DNA of 64,000 nucleotides, taken from Microbacterium halophytorum (lineage in GTDB: Bacteria > Actinomycetota > Actinomycetes > Actinomycetales > Microbacteriaceae). Below the pieces are notes generated by a model, which was not told the DNA's origin, ran no database searches, and worked only from the letters and a program-made list of their open reading frames with translations. The stretch spans positions 331,582-395,581 of the forward strand of contig NZ_KZ672982.1 in assembly GCF_002970975.1 (NCBI RefSeq), read 5' to 3'. Made by a program: the position numbers and the translations under genes. Within the stretch, counting starts at the first letter, position 1; every line of letters starts with the position of its first letter. This document shows positions 1-8,676 of the stretch, piece after piece.

Positions 1-97
1 CCGCGAGGAACGCGACGATCGCCTCGAACCCGAGGACGATCTGTCCGATCTTCTCCTGGAGCGGCCGGTAGCGGCGCGGCTTCGGCGCACGGGTCAT
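1..97 (-). CDS. DUF4233 family membrane protein, N-terminal part only
   Basis: The first 32 codons of a protein starting [20 protein letters not shown] are visible; the rest lies outside the window. The basic start followed by a hydrophobic stretch (IVLGFEAIVAFLA) matches DUF4233 proteins, small membrane proteins usually encoded directly after folC in actinobacteria. The ATG overlaps the folC stop codon (ATGA at 94-97), so it is translationally coupled to folC in the ileS-folC operon. Its function is unknown. Confidence 0.75.
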   Translation of the reverse strand, partial: MTRAPKPRRYRPLQEKIGQIVLGFEAIVAFLA

Positions 98-1443
98 CCC
101 TCGCCGCCCTTCCAGCCGTCCTCTTCCGAGAGGGCGATCGCCTCGCCCGCGAGCACGACGGAGCCGGCGATCGCGACGGCGCGCTTGTCGCCCTCGGCCG
201 CCCACGCGCGGGCCGCGTCGGCCGCCTCCGCCAGGTCGCGGCCGACCGTGACGCGCTGCCCGGCCGCCTCGATCAGATCGGCGAGGAAGTCGGCGCTGGC
301 AGCGCGCGGCGAGTCGGGCTCCGTGACGAACAGGTGCGCCGCGACGGGGCCGAGCTGCGCGATGATGCCTGCCGCGTCCTTGTCGTCGAGAACGCCGAGC
401 ACGATGCCCCATTCCTCGATGTCGAACGAACCGCGCAGCGCCGCCGCGAGCGCCGCCGCGCCGTGCGGGTTGTGTGCCGCGTCGACGACGACGGTCGGGT
501 CGATGCCGATCAGCTGCAGCCGACCGGGCGAGACGACTTCCTGGAGCCCTTCGGCGAGCACGTTGTCGGCGATCTGCTGCGCACCGTCGCCGATCAGCGA
601 TTCGACGGCGGCGACGGCCAGCGCGGCGTTCTCACCCTGGTGGTGCCCGAACAGCGGGATGTACTGCTCCTCGTAGGCGCCCGCAAGGCCCCGGATGGAC
701 GCCAGCTGACCGCCGACGGCGAGCTTGTCGTCCTCCAGCGCGAACTCCGCGCCCTCGAACGCGATGGCCGCGCCGCGCTCGTCCGCGACGCGCCGCAGCA
801 CCGCCTCTGCCTCGGCCGTCTGGCGCGCGGAGACGACCCGTGCGCCCGGTTTGATGATGCCGGCCTTCACCTGAGCGATTTTCGCGATCGTGTCGCCCAG
901 CCGGTCGGCGTGATCCATCGCGATCGGTGCGAAGACCGCGACGTCGCCGTCCGCGGTGTTCGTCGAGTCCCACTCGCCGCCCATGCCGACCTCGAGCACG
1001 AGCACGTCGACGGGAGCGTCGGCGCACGCCGCGAAGGCGAGAACCGTGAGGAGCTCGAAGAACGTCAGCGGCTCCTCGCCCGCCTCCGCCAGCTCGGCGT
1101 CGACGATCCCGATGATCGGTTCGATCTCGTCCCACGCATCGGCGACCGCGGCGTCCGCGATGGGCTCGCCGTCGATCAGTATGCGCTCGGTGAACCGCGT
1201 CAGGTGCGGGCTCGTGAACAGGCCGGTGCGCAGCCCGTGCGCCCGAATGATCCGCTCGATGATCCGGGCCGTCGACGTCTTGCCGTTGGTCCCCGTGACG
1301 TGCACGACGCGGTACGCGCTCTGCGGGTCGGCGAGCAGCTCGAGGGCGCGGGCAGTCCGCTCCCTGCGGGGCTGCACCCACCGCTCCCCCGCGCGCTCGA
1401 GCAGCGCGTCGTACACGGCGTCAGCGCGTTCCCTGTCGCTCAT
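94..1443 (-). CDS. folC: Bifunctional folylpolyglutamate synthase / dihydrofolate synthase
   Basis: This 449-residue enzyme of the Mur-ligase superfamily adds glutamate to dihydropteroate and folates using ATP. Visible motifs are the P-loop VTGTNGKTS at about residues 49-57, the folate-binding TSPHL soon after, and the C-terminal [10 protein letters not shown] motif. The length is normal for the family. The ATG is chosen because it overlaps the ileS stop codon (ATGA at 1440-1443), and [12 protein letters not shown] is a natural N-terminus. The gene sits between ileS and a DUF4233 gene with 4-base overlaps on both sides, the usual actinobacterial arrangement, so it is probably co-transcribed from the T-box-controlled ileS promoter. 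Confidence 0.93.
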   Translation of the reverse strand: MSDRERADAVYDALLERAGERWVQPRRERTARALELLADPQSAYRVVHVTGTNGKTSTARIIERIIRAHGLRTGLFTSPHLTRFTERILIDGEPIADAAVADAWDEIEPIIGIVDAELAEAGEEPLTFFELLTVLAFAACADAPVDVLVLEVGMGGEWDSTNTADGDVAVFAPIAMDHADRLGDTIAKIAQVKAGIIKPGARVVSARQTAEAEAVLRRVADERGAAIAFEGAEFALEDDKLAVGGQLASIRGLAGAYEEQYIPLFGHHQGENAALAVAAVESLIGDGAQQIADNVLAEGLQEVVSPGRLQLIGIDPTVVVDAAHNPHGAAALAAALRGSFDIEEWGIVLGVLDDKDAAGIIAQLGPVAAHLFVTEPDSPRAASADFLADLIEAAGQRVTVGRDLAEAADAARAWAAEGDKRAVAIAGSVVLAGEAIALSEEDGWKGGEG

Positions 1444-4400
1444 GACTGTCCCTCCTCGGCGCCGTGGGCGTCGATCGTGACGATGATCGGGGCCTTGGCC
1501 GTGCCCAGGGCACGGCTCCCCGAACGGAAGACGCCGTCGCCGGGGCTCGACACGGCATCTACGAGGCCGTCGATCCCCGGCGTCGGCTCGACGGCGAAGG
1601 CGGTCGCGAGGGTCTCGGCGGCGATCAGCTCCGCGTGCGCACGCAGCGCGACGGCCTCGTCCTCGCCCGCGTTCAGCGCGAGCACGATCCGGTCGCTCAC
1701 GTCGAGGCCCGCGTTCTTGCGGGCCTCCTGGACGATCCGGATGGCGTCGCGGGCGAGGCCCTCCGCCTCCAGTTCCGGGGTCATCACGGTGTCGAGCAGC
1801 ACGAATCCGCCGCTCGGCAGAAGCGCGAGCGCCTCGCCGTCGGGCCGCCCCGTCGTCTCGAGCACGAGCTCGTACTCGCCCTCGACGAGGTCGAGGCCGC
1901 CCGCCGTGACGACGCCGCCCTTCTCCGACCAGTCGCCCGTCTTCGACGCCCTGATCGCGACCTGCACCTGCTTGCCGAGGCGCGGCCCCGCCGCGCGGGC
2001 GTTCACGGTCAGTCGGTGCGAGATGCCGTAGTCGGCGGCCGTGGTCTCCCCCAGCTCGACGAGCTCGACGTCCTTGACGTTCAGCTCGTCGCGCAGGATG
2101 TCCTCGAACTGGGCCAGCTCGGCGGTGCCGCCGGTGACGACCGTCAGCTTGCTGAGCGGGAGGCGCACGCGCAGGCCTTCCTTCTTCCGGAGCGCGTTCG
2201 CGACGCTCGACGCCTCCCTGACAGAGTCCATCGCCGTCCGGATCTCGGCGGCGTTCGGGAACTCGTCGGCATCCGGCCAATCGGTCAGGTGCACGCTGCG
2301 GCCCCCCGTCAGTCCCTGCCACACGCGCTCGGTGACGAGAGGGAGCAGCGGGGCGGCGACCCTGGTGAGCGTCTCGAGCACGGTGTACATCGTGTCGAAC
2401 GCCTCGGTGCTCTTCGGGTCGTCCGTGACGCCCGTCCAGAAGCGGTCGCGCGAGCGGCGCACGTACCAGTTCGTCAGCACCTCGGCGAAGTCGCGCAGGC
2501 GGGCGCTCGCGGTGGTCGAGTCGAGCGCTTCGAGGTCGGCGGCGACGTCGCGGACCAGTTCACCGAGAAGGGTCAGGATGTACTGGTCGAGCACGTCCGT
2601 CGACGCGACGGAGCGCTTCGCGTCGTACCCCGTGGCGTTGGCGTACGTCGAGAAGAAGTACCACGAGTTCCACAGGGGCAGCATGAACTCGCGCACGCCG
2701 GCCCGGATAGCCTCCTCCGTCACCGAGAGGTTGCCGCCGCGCAGGACCGACGAAGACATCAGGAACCAGCGCATCGCGTCGGAGCCGTCGCGGTCGAAGA
2801 CCTCGTTGACGTCCGGGTAGTTGCGCAGCGACTTCGACATCTTCTGGCCGTCGTTGCCCAGCACGATGCCGTGGCAGCTCACGCCCGTGAACGCCGGGCG
2901 ATCGAACAGCGCCGTCGACAGCACGTGCATGAGGTAGAACCAGCCGCGCGTCTGCCCGATGTACTCGACGATGAAGTCCGCCGGCGCGTGGGTGTCGAAC
3001 CATTCCTTGTTCTCGAACGGGTAGTGCACCTGCGCGAACGGCATCGATCCGGAGTCGAACCACACGTCGAAGACGTCCTCGATGCGCCGCATCGTGCTCT
3101 TGCCGGTCGGGTCGTCCGGGTTCGGGCGGGTGAGGCCGTCGATGTACGGGCGGTGCAGGTCGACCTCGCCCGCCTCGTCCAGCGGCAGACGGCCGAAGTC
3201 GCGCTCGAGCTCTTCGAGCGAGCCGTACACGTCAACGCGCGGGTGGTTCGGGTCGTCCGACTTCCAGACCGGGATGGGTGAGCCCCAGTAGCGGTTCCGG
3301 CTGATCGACCAGTCGCGTGCGCCCTCGAGCCACTTGCCGAACTGGCCGTGCTTGACGTTCTCGGGCGCCCATGTGATCTGCTCGTTGTTCGCGAGGAGGT
3401 CGTCCTTGAATTCCGTGACGCGCACGAACCAGCTCGAGACCGCCTTGTAGATCAGCGGGTTGCGGCACCGCCAGCAGTGCGGGTAGCTGTGTTCGTAGGA
3501 CTGCAGGCGCAGCAGCCGGCCGTCGCCGCGCAGGCGGCGGACGATGTCGGAGTTCGCGTCGAGCCAGAGCTGCCCGGCGAAGTCGGGCACGATCCCGAGG
3601 AATGTCCCGTTGTCGGCGAGCGACACGATCGTCGGGATGCCCGCGGCGTCGGCCAGGCGCTTGTCGTCCTCACCATAGGCGGGCGCCTGGTGGACGATGC
3701 CCGTGCCGTCGCCCGTCGAGACGTAGTCGTCGACGAGCACCTGGTAGGCGCTCTCGGTGCCCCAGGTCTCGGTGTCGGAGAAGTAGTCGAACAGCGGCTC
3801 GTAGCGGGCGCCGCCCAGCTCGGCGCCGGACACGCGGGTCCGGATGGCCGCGGCCGCGTCGGCGGGCTCGGCGTAGCCGAGGTCCTTCGCGTACCCGGCG
3901 AGGAGCTCTTCGGCGAGGACGAACTCCTCGCCCGCCATGCCCTCCTTCGTCCCACCGGGGCCGACGGGGACGACCGCGTACACGATCTCCGGCCCCACGG
4001 CGAGCGCGGCGTTCGTCGGCAGCGTCCACGGCGTCGTCGTCCACGCGAGCATCCGGGCGCCCGCGACGCCGAGCGCTTCCGCCTTCTCACCGACCAGCGG
4101 GAACCCGACCGTCACCGACGGGTCCTGGCGGGTCTTGTAGACGTCGTCGTCCATCCGGAGCTCGTGGTTCGACAGCGGCGTCTCGTCGCGCCAGCAGTAC
4201 GGCAGCACGCGGTAGCCCTCGTAGGCGAGGCCCTTGTCGTAGAGGGTCTTGAACGCCCAGAGCACGCTCTCCATGAACGACGGGTTGAGCGTCTTGTAGC
4301 CGTTCTCGAAATCGACCCAGCGCGCCTGGCGGGTGACGTAGTCCTGCCACTCGCGCGTGTAGGCGAGGACCGAATCGCGGGCCTTCGCGTTGAACGCGTC

Positions 4401-4769
4401 GATCCCCATCTCCTCGATCTGGCTCGTCTCGGTGATGCCGAGCTGCTTCATCGCCTCGAGCTCCGCGGGGAGGCCGTGCGTGTCCCACCCGAAGACGCGG
4501 TCGACCTTCTTCCCCCGCATGGTCTGGAAGCGCGGGAACAGGTCCTTGGCGTAGCCCGTGAGGAGGTGGCCGTAGTGCGGCAGGCCGTTGGCGAACGGTG
4601 GGCCGTCGTAGAACACCCACTCCTCGGCGCCCTCCCGCTGCGCGATCGAGGCGCGGAAGGTGTCGTCACTCTCCCAGAAGTCGAGGATCTCGCGCTCGAC
4701 GCTGGGGAAGCTCGGCGAGGGGGTCACCGCGTCGGCCGCGGCGCCGAATGCGCTCTTCGGGTAGGTCAT
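1440..4769 (-). CDS. ileS: Isoleucyl-tRNA synthetase
   Basis: This cytoplasmic class I synthetase charges tRNA-Ile. The protein has 1109 residues. The HIGH signature appears as PHYGH at about 64-68, and KMSKS is exact at about 643-647. The length, and KMSKS followed by LRNYPD, fit the long eukaryote-like IleRS subtype common in actinobacteria. An ATG 18 bases upstream is also in frame, but the chosen ATG at 4769 has GGAG four bases before it and gives the expected N-terminus MTYPKSAFG. The gene is preceded by a T-box leader, so expression should rise when uncharged tRNA-Ile accumulates. It overlaps folC by four bases. Confidence 0.96.
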   Translation of the reverse strand: MTYPKSAFGAAADAVTPSPSFPSVEREILDFWESDDTFRASIAQREGAEEWVFYDGPPFANGLPHYGHLLTGYAKDLFPRFQTMRGKKVDRVFGWDTHGLPAELEAMKQLGITETSQIEEMGIDAFNAKARDSVLAYTREWQDYVTRQARWVDFENGYKTLNPSFMESVLWAFKTLYDKGLAYEGYRVLPYCWRDETPLSNHELRMDDDVYKTRQDPSVTVGFPLVGEKAEALGVAGARMLAWTTTPWTLPTNAALAVGPEIVYAVVPVGPGGTKEGMAGEEFVLAEELLAGYAKDLGYAEPADAAAAIRTRVSGAELGGARYEPLFDYFSDTETWGTESAYQVLVDDYVSTGDGTGIVHQAPAYGEDDKRLADAAGIPTIVSLADNGTFLGIVPDFAGQLWLDANSDIVRRLRGDGRLLRLQSYEHSYPHCWRCRNPLIYKAVSSWFVRVTEFKDDLLANNEQITWAPENVKHGQFGKWLEGARDWSISRNRYWGSPIPVWKSDDPNHPRVDVYGSLEELERDFGRLPLDEAGEVDLHRPYIDGLTRPNPDDPTGKSTMRRIEDVFDVWFDSGSMPFAQVHYPFENKEWFDTHAPADFIVEYIGQTRGWFYLMHVLSTALFDRPAFTGVSCHGIVLGNDGQKMSKSLRNYPDVNEVFDRDGSDAMRWFLMSSSVLRGGNLSVTEEAIRAGVREFMLPLWNSWYFFSTYANATGYDAKRSVASTDVLDQYILTLLGELVRDVAADLEALDSTTASARLRDFAEVLTNWYVRRSRDRFWTGVTDDPKSTEAFDTMYTVLETLTRVAAPLLPLVTERVWQGLTGGRSVHLTDWPDADEFPNAAEIRTAMDSVREASSVANALRKKEGLRVRLPLSKLTVVTGGTAELAQFEDILRDELNVKDVELVELGETTAADYGISHRLTVNARAAGPRLGKQVQVAIRASKTGDWSEKGGVVTAGGLDLVEGEYELVLETTGRPDGEALALLPSGGFVLLDTVMTPELEAEGLARDAIRIVQEARKNAGLDVSDRIVLALNAGEDEAVALRAHAELIAAETLATAFAVEPTPGIDGLVDAVSSPGDGVFRSGSRALGTAKAPIIVTIDAHGAEEGQS

Positions 4770-4773
4770 CTCA

Positions 4774-4960
4774 CTCCAGCAGTCCAAAGGGTGTTCGGAT
4801 CTGCGAGGACGACCTGTGCGGCCGCGGTACCACCCCGCGTTGCACCCGGAGGTGCCCCTCTCACTGCGGCTGTGACGGGCCTGCCCCGCGCGGTTCTAGT
4901 GAGGGCCTGGGCCCCGTTCTTCCGCGAGCTCCCCGGTGATGGCCGGATCGACGCCTCTGC
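4774..4960 (-). promoter_or_regulatory. Isoleucine T-box leader, ultrashort Stem I type, before ileS
   Basis: On the minus strand the leader has a small hairpin CCGG-loop-CCGG at 4946-4933. Its six-base loop CCATCA presents the isoleucine codon AUC (4940-4938) followed by A, as a specifier loop does. Farther down is the T-box core GGGTGGTACCGCG (4835-4823). Its UGGU would pair with the ACCA end of uncharged tRNA-Ile. There is no run of U residues, and the ileS ribosome site GGAG (4777-4774) lies just downstream, so control is probably at translation initiation, as known for actinobacterial ileS T-boxes. A -10-like TAGAAT is at 4971-4966. Confidence 0.9.
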
Positions 4961-4997
4961 AGGCGATTCTACGCGGTTCCCACCTGAGTGCGCGCCC

Positions 4998-5195
4998 CGC
5001 GCGCCGCACTCGCGTACGCCCCCTTCGGCCGTATCGAAACCGGATGGCCCGGCGCGCTGCGCTCCGCGCGTCGCATTCGCGTACGGGTCAGCGTTGGCCG
5101 CGTCGAAACCCGATGATCCGGCGCGCGGCGCTCCGAGCGTCGCATTCGCGTACGGGCCCCTCGTCGACCGTTCCGAACCAGAACGGCCCGACGCT
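4998..5195. repeat. Three imperfect direct repeats, spacing 67-69 bases
   Basis: The core (C/T)TCGCGTACG occurs at about 5010, 5077 and 5146. Each copy is followed after 15-20 bases by a variant of TCGAAACCCGATG and then a GC-rich GGCGCGC block. The array fills the gap between the ileS leader and gpsA. No gene is recognised in it; an open frame on the minus strand with a repetitive PYANATRGA-like translation is judged a by-product of the repeats. Its role is unknown. Confidence 0.7.
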
Positions 5196-5303
5196 CTGTG
5201 GGCGCCTCCGCGCGCAGATGCGCGTGCTCCGGCGTTCGTCGGCCGACGTGTCCTATCGTGTGAGCGAGGCGCACCCGCCTCCCTGATCGATCGCGAAGGT
5301 ACC

Positions 5304-6455
5304 GTGACTCTTCCCGAATCCCTCGAAACCCGCCCGCTGCCGGTCATCGCGCCGAAGGGCCCTCGCCCGTACGACCGGATCGCTGTGCTCGGCGGCGGTG
5401 CGTTCGGAACGGCCCTCGCGTCGGTCGCCGCCCGCGCGCGGCGGGAGACGACGCTCTGGCTGCGCGACGAGGCCGTCGCCGCCGACATCCGGGACAACCG
5501 GCGCAACTCGCGCTACCTCGGCGACATCAAGCTCGCCCGCGGCATCCGGCCGACGACTGATCTCGCCGAGGCCCTCGACGGCGCGGACGCCGTGCTGCTG
5601 GTGACGCCCTCGACGACCATCCGGCAGATGGCGGGCCGCGTCGGCGAACTTGCGCCTCCCGGCGCACCGATCTTCGTGTGTGCGAAGGGCATCGAGTCCG
5701 GCTCCGGCCTGCTGATGAGCGAGGTCGCCGCTGAGGCGGCACCCGGCCGCCCGATCGGTGCGATCACGGGCCCGACCTTCGCCACCGAGACAGCGGCCGG
5801 CCACCCGACCGCGGTGACGATGGCCTGCGATTCCGGCGTGCGCACGCCCCCGGCCGAGCGCGCCGCCGCCCGAATGGCGCTCTCGCTCGCGACGGGAGCG
5901 TTCCGCCCCTACATCTCGGACGATCTGCCCGGCGTCGAGGTCGGCGGCGCGATCAAGAACGTCATCGCGATCGCGTGCGGCATCCTCGCCGGCGCCGGCT
6001 TCGGCGAGAACTCCCGAGCCGCGATCATCACGCGCGGGCTCAGCGAGATGAAGGAGCTCGCCGTCAAACTCGGCGGCAGCCGCGAGACCGTCACGGGCCT
6101 CGGCGGGCTCGGCGACCTGATGCTGACCTGCTCGTCACCGCAGTCGCGCAACTTCTCGTACGGCTTCCAGCGCGGCCAGGGGCGCAGCGATGAAGAGGTC
6201 TTCGACGGTCGCCCGGTGGTCGTCGAGGGGCGGCACAACGCCGTGACCGCGACCGACCTCGCCCGCACGCTCGGCCTCACGATGCCCATCTGCGAGATGG
6301 TGCGCGCGATCGTCGACGACGGCGAGCCGATCGGCGACGCCTTCGCCGCGTTCTGGTCGTCCCCCATCGGCGCGGAGCCGCGCGCCCTCGACCTCCAGAT
6401 CGCCCACCCCGCCGTCGAGGCGGTCGAGAAGCGCTTCGAGGACCTCAACGCCTGA
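5304..6455 (+). CDS. gpsA: Glycerol-3-phosphate dehydrogenase [NAD(P)+]
   Basis: This enzyme reduces dihydroxyacetone phosphate to sn-glycerol-3-phosphate for phospholipid synthesis in the cytoplasm. Of 383 residues, the first 23 are an extension before the Rossmann motif AVLGGGAFGTA (about 27-37). The catalytic lysine sits in GGAIKNVIAI near residue 218, and the C-terminal domain carries the TGLGGLGDL and EG motifs of the family. The GTG start gives MTLPESLETR; no in-frame ATG lies between it and the Rossmann fold. The nucleotide motif is GGGAFG rather than the commoner GAGSWG, still within family variation. The gene stands alone between repeat-bearing intergenic regions and may be a second gpsA copy (inference). 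Confidence 0.92.
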   Translation: MTLPESLETRPLPVIAPKGPRPYDRIAVLGGGAFGTALASVAARARRETTLWLRDEAVAADIRDNRRNSRYLGDIKLARGIRPTTDLAEALDGADAVLLVTPSTTIRQMAGRVGELAPPGAPIFVCAKGIESGSGLLMSEVAAEAAPGRPIGAITGPTFATETAAGHPTAVTMACDSGVRTPPAERAAARMALSLATGAFRPYISDDLPGVEVGGAIKNVIAIACGILAGAGFGENSRAAIITRGLSEMKELAVKLGGSRETVTGLGGLGDLMLTCSSPQSRNFSYGFQRGQGRSDEEVFDGRPVVVEGRHNAVTATDLARTLGLTMPICEMVRAIVDDGEPIGDAFAAFWSSPIGAEPRALDLQIAHPAVEAVEKRFEDLNA

Positions 6456-6511
6456 TCCGGAGAGCTCGACGCCAGCGCCGAATCCGCGGGCAGGCGCAGC
6501 GCCCCGCCGCG

Positions 6512-6834
6512 CCAGATAAAGGAGATCCCGCAATATCGAGGACGAATCCGGCGAAAACCTCCTCGATCTTGCGGATCCTCCTCGATATGGCGCGCCCCAC
6601 GACCGGGGCGCACGAGCGCGGCGAGTTGCTCGGGGGAGGCGGGGTACGCGCGCGACGGGCTCGCACTCTTCCCGCGCCGCGCTGCCCTGACGTGTGACCA
6701 GCGCGCCCTTCCCTCGACGCGCGATCCGCCCGTGTGACGGGCCGCCCGCCCGCACCAGATCGAGGAGATCCCGCAACATCGAGGACGAATCCCGCGAAAA
6801 CCTCCTCGATACTGCGGATCCTCCTCGATGCGTC
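6512..6834. repeat. Palindromic repeat cluster 1 (two copies)
   Basis: Two copies of a long palindrome lie at 6513-6588 and 6757-6830, 243 bases apart. Each arm contains ATCGAGGAGATCCCGCAA or its complement TTGCGGGATCTCCTCGAT, separated by a loop of the form GAATCCCGCGAAAAC. Flanks are conserved too, for example CGCGCCCC and ACCGGGG after each copy. The whole unit is therefore about 200-240 bases. These copies are in the opposite orientation to the cluster at 8.03-8.48 kb. The rest of the 560-base gap after gpsA holds only this material and no credible gene. Confidence 0.85.
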
Positions 6835-7019
6835 GCGCCCCGGGACCGGGGTGCGCCGGCGCGACGGGTCGCCTGTCGTCGCGCCGTTCGCCTGAATCCG
6901 GGGCGCGGGCCGGCATCGTGCCGTTCCGTGGGTGTGCAGCACCATCGATGGCGAGTTCGGCGGAGACGCCTGCGGTGACATGGATGCTGTTCGCCAGGCC
7001 GTACCCGCACCGCGGCGCG

Positions 7020-7858
7020 TCAGCGCGATGGGCGCGCGAGGTGCAGACCTCGGGCGATCGCGCCGAGGATCGCGTCCTGCGTGCGAGGCCAATCCGAGAC
7101 GATCTGCACGTAGTCGACCCGGATGACGTGGTAGCCCGCGAGGCGAAGAGCAGCGTCGTGCTCGATGTCGCGCCGGCGCTGCGCGTCGACGTGATGAGCA
7201 CCGTCGATCTGCAGCAGGAGACGCTCGCCGATGAGCAGATCGACCCGATGGCCCAACAACCAGGTCTGCCGATAGAGGGGGGGAGATCCAGCCAACGCAG
7301 GCGCGGCACGACAACGCTCTCCAGGCCGGAGTCCGAAAACGGCTGCGCGTCGGCCAACAGGCGGCGCGCCTTCTGACGGAACGGGAGCGTCTCCAGGTGA
7401 TCCATCGTGATGAAGCCTCGGTTGAGCGCTGACTCCCAAATCGTGAGCGCCTCCTCATACGGCCGGCATTCCGCGACGAGGGCCAGTGTGTTCTCCAGCG
7501 AATCCTCGAGCTGCGCCGGGTCGCGCGGCACCAGGGGTTTCGCCCAGTGCACGACGGCAGACGTATCGCGGCGGAGTGCGCCGTTCGGGCGCGCGGCCAC
7601 ATGGACGCAGTCCGCGCCGACGTCCCACAGGCCCATCCGTGCGGCTCTCGTCACGCAGGAGATCACCACCCCGGTGCGAGCTGCCGTCTTCAGCATCGGG
7701 TCGGCGCTGGGAAGAGCGAGCCATCCGTGGCTCGGCCGGACGAGAGCTCCGGCCCTGACCGCTCGACTCGCCGCGTACCGAGTGACGCCCGCTCGGTCGC
7801 ACGCATCGGTCGTACGGGCGGCCCCGCCCCGGGCCGCGACAGCATCGATCAGGTTCAT
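7020..7858 (-). pseudogene. AbiEi-like / DUF559 nuclease-fold protein, frameshifted
   Basis: The first part reads MNLIDAVAARGGAARTTDAC and continues for about 190 residues as a winged-helix, AbiEi-antitoxin-like N-terminal domain. The frame then breaks at a run of seven C on the minus strand (7283-7277). The next frame supplies a DUF559 (PD-(D/E)XK-like) C-terminus: HRVDLLIGERLLLQIDGAHH, then DAALRLAGYHVIRVDY. One more C in the run would give a single 279-residue protein, the usual size of this actinobacterial family. The break may be a real mutation, slippage at the homopolymer, or a sequencing error. The gene is flanked by inverted clusters of palindromic repeats. Its cellular role is unknown. 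Confidence 0.82.
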
Positions 7859-8027
7859 GCCCCCAGCGTCACACCGGCGCCGGGCTCCGACCGCTCGTGC
7901 GGAGGCCTGTGCACGCGGCCGCGCGTCGATCGCGGCCTGTGGGCGAGGGCTCGCCTCTCTCCGACCGCGGAGAATGCGCGCTCGCGCACATCGCGGCCGT
8001 TCGCGAGTGCGCGTGCGCACCCACCGG

Positions 8028-8485
8028 CGAGGAGAAGCCGCAGCTGCGCGGAGGCTTCCTCAGGATTCCTCCTCGATGGTGCGGAATCTCCTGGATCCGG
8101 CGCGGGCCGGCAACGCGTCACGCGGGCGGGCAGCGCGTCACACGCAGGGTGCGCGCTCGCCGCGCTGTCGCGCCCCGTTCGCCGAGCGCGCCATATCGAG
8201 GAGGAACCGCAATAGCGAGGACGTTCTCGCAGGAGACCTCCTCGATGGTGCGGGATCTCCTCGATCCGGCGCGGGCGGGCAGCGCGTCACACGCGCGGCC
8301 GATGCGTCGCGCGCAGGCCGGGTGAAGAGTGCGCGCTCGTCGAACGGACGTGCCTCGTACCCCGAGCAACCCGCCGCGCTGGCGAGCCCGATCGCCGAGC
8401 GCGCCATACCGAGGAGAAATCGCAATATCCAGGACGTTCTCGCAGGATCCCTCCTCGATGTTGCGGGATCTCCTCGATCCGGCGC
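8028..8485. repeat. Palindromic repeat cluster 2 (three copies)
   Basis: Copies lie at about 8028-8098 (degenerate left arm), 8193-8266 and 8405-8480, with 213 bases between the last two. The palindrome is the one seen at 6.5-6.8 kb, but the loop reads CGTTCTCGCAGGATC, the reverse complement of the cluster 1 loop with a few changes, so the clusters are inverted relative to each other. Conserved flanks include GCCGAGCGCGCCATA before and CCGGCGCGGGCGGGC after. A further flank without the hairpin follows at about 8515-8570. The 7859-8676 gap holds nothing else recognisable apart from the valS promoter region near its end. Confidence 0.85.
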
Positions 8486-8676
8486 GGGCGGGCAACGCGT
8501 CGCGCGCAGGGCGCTGGCTCGTCGCACGGGCGCGCCCCGATCGCCGAGCGCACGCCGCGGGAGTGCGCCCCGTTGCGGGCGAGGCGTGCCCGGGGAACGC
8601 GCGGGCGACGTCTGTAGGATGGCGGAAACCCCACTTCTGGCACGCACACACCGTGCCGCACATATGAGGAGCGCGC

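Noticed and set aside
3348..5303. Long open frame on the plus strand opposite ileS and running into gpsA
   Set aside because: It is antisense to a clear ileS gene and exists because GC-rich third positions leave few stops; its translation has no recognisable domain before the gpsA start.
4766..5506. Minus-strand open frame with PYANATRGA-like repeats
   Set aside because: It covers the T-box leader and the repeat array, has no ribosome site, and its repetitiveness mirrors the DNA repeats.
6512..8485. Possible CRISPR array
   Set aside because: Repeats are long palindromes in large variable units with 210-240-base spacing, in two orientations, with no cas genes; not a CRISPR pattern.
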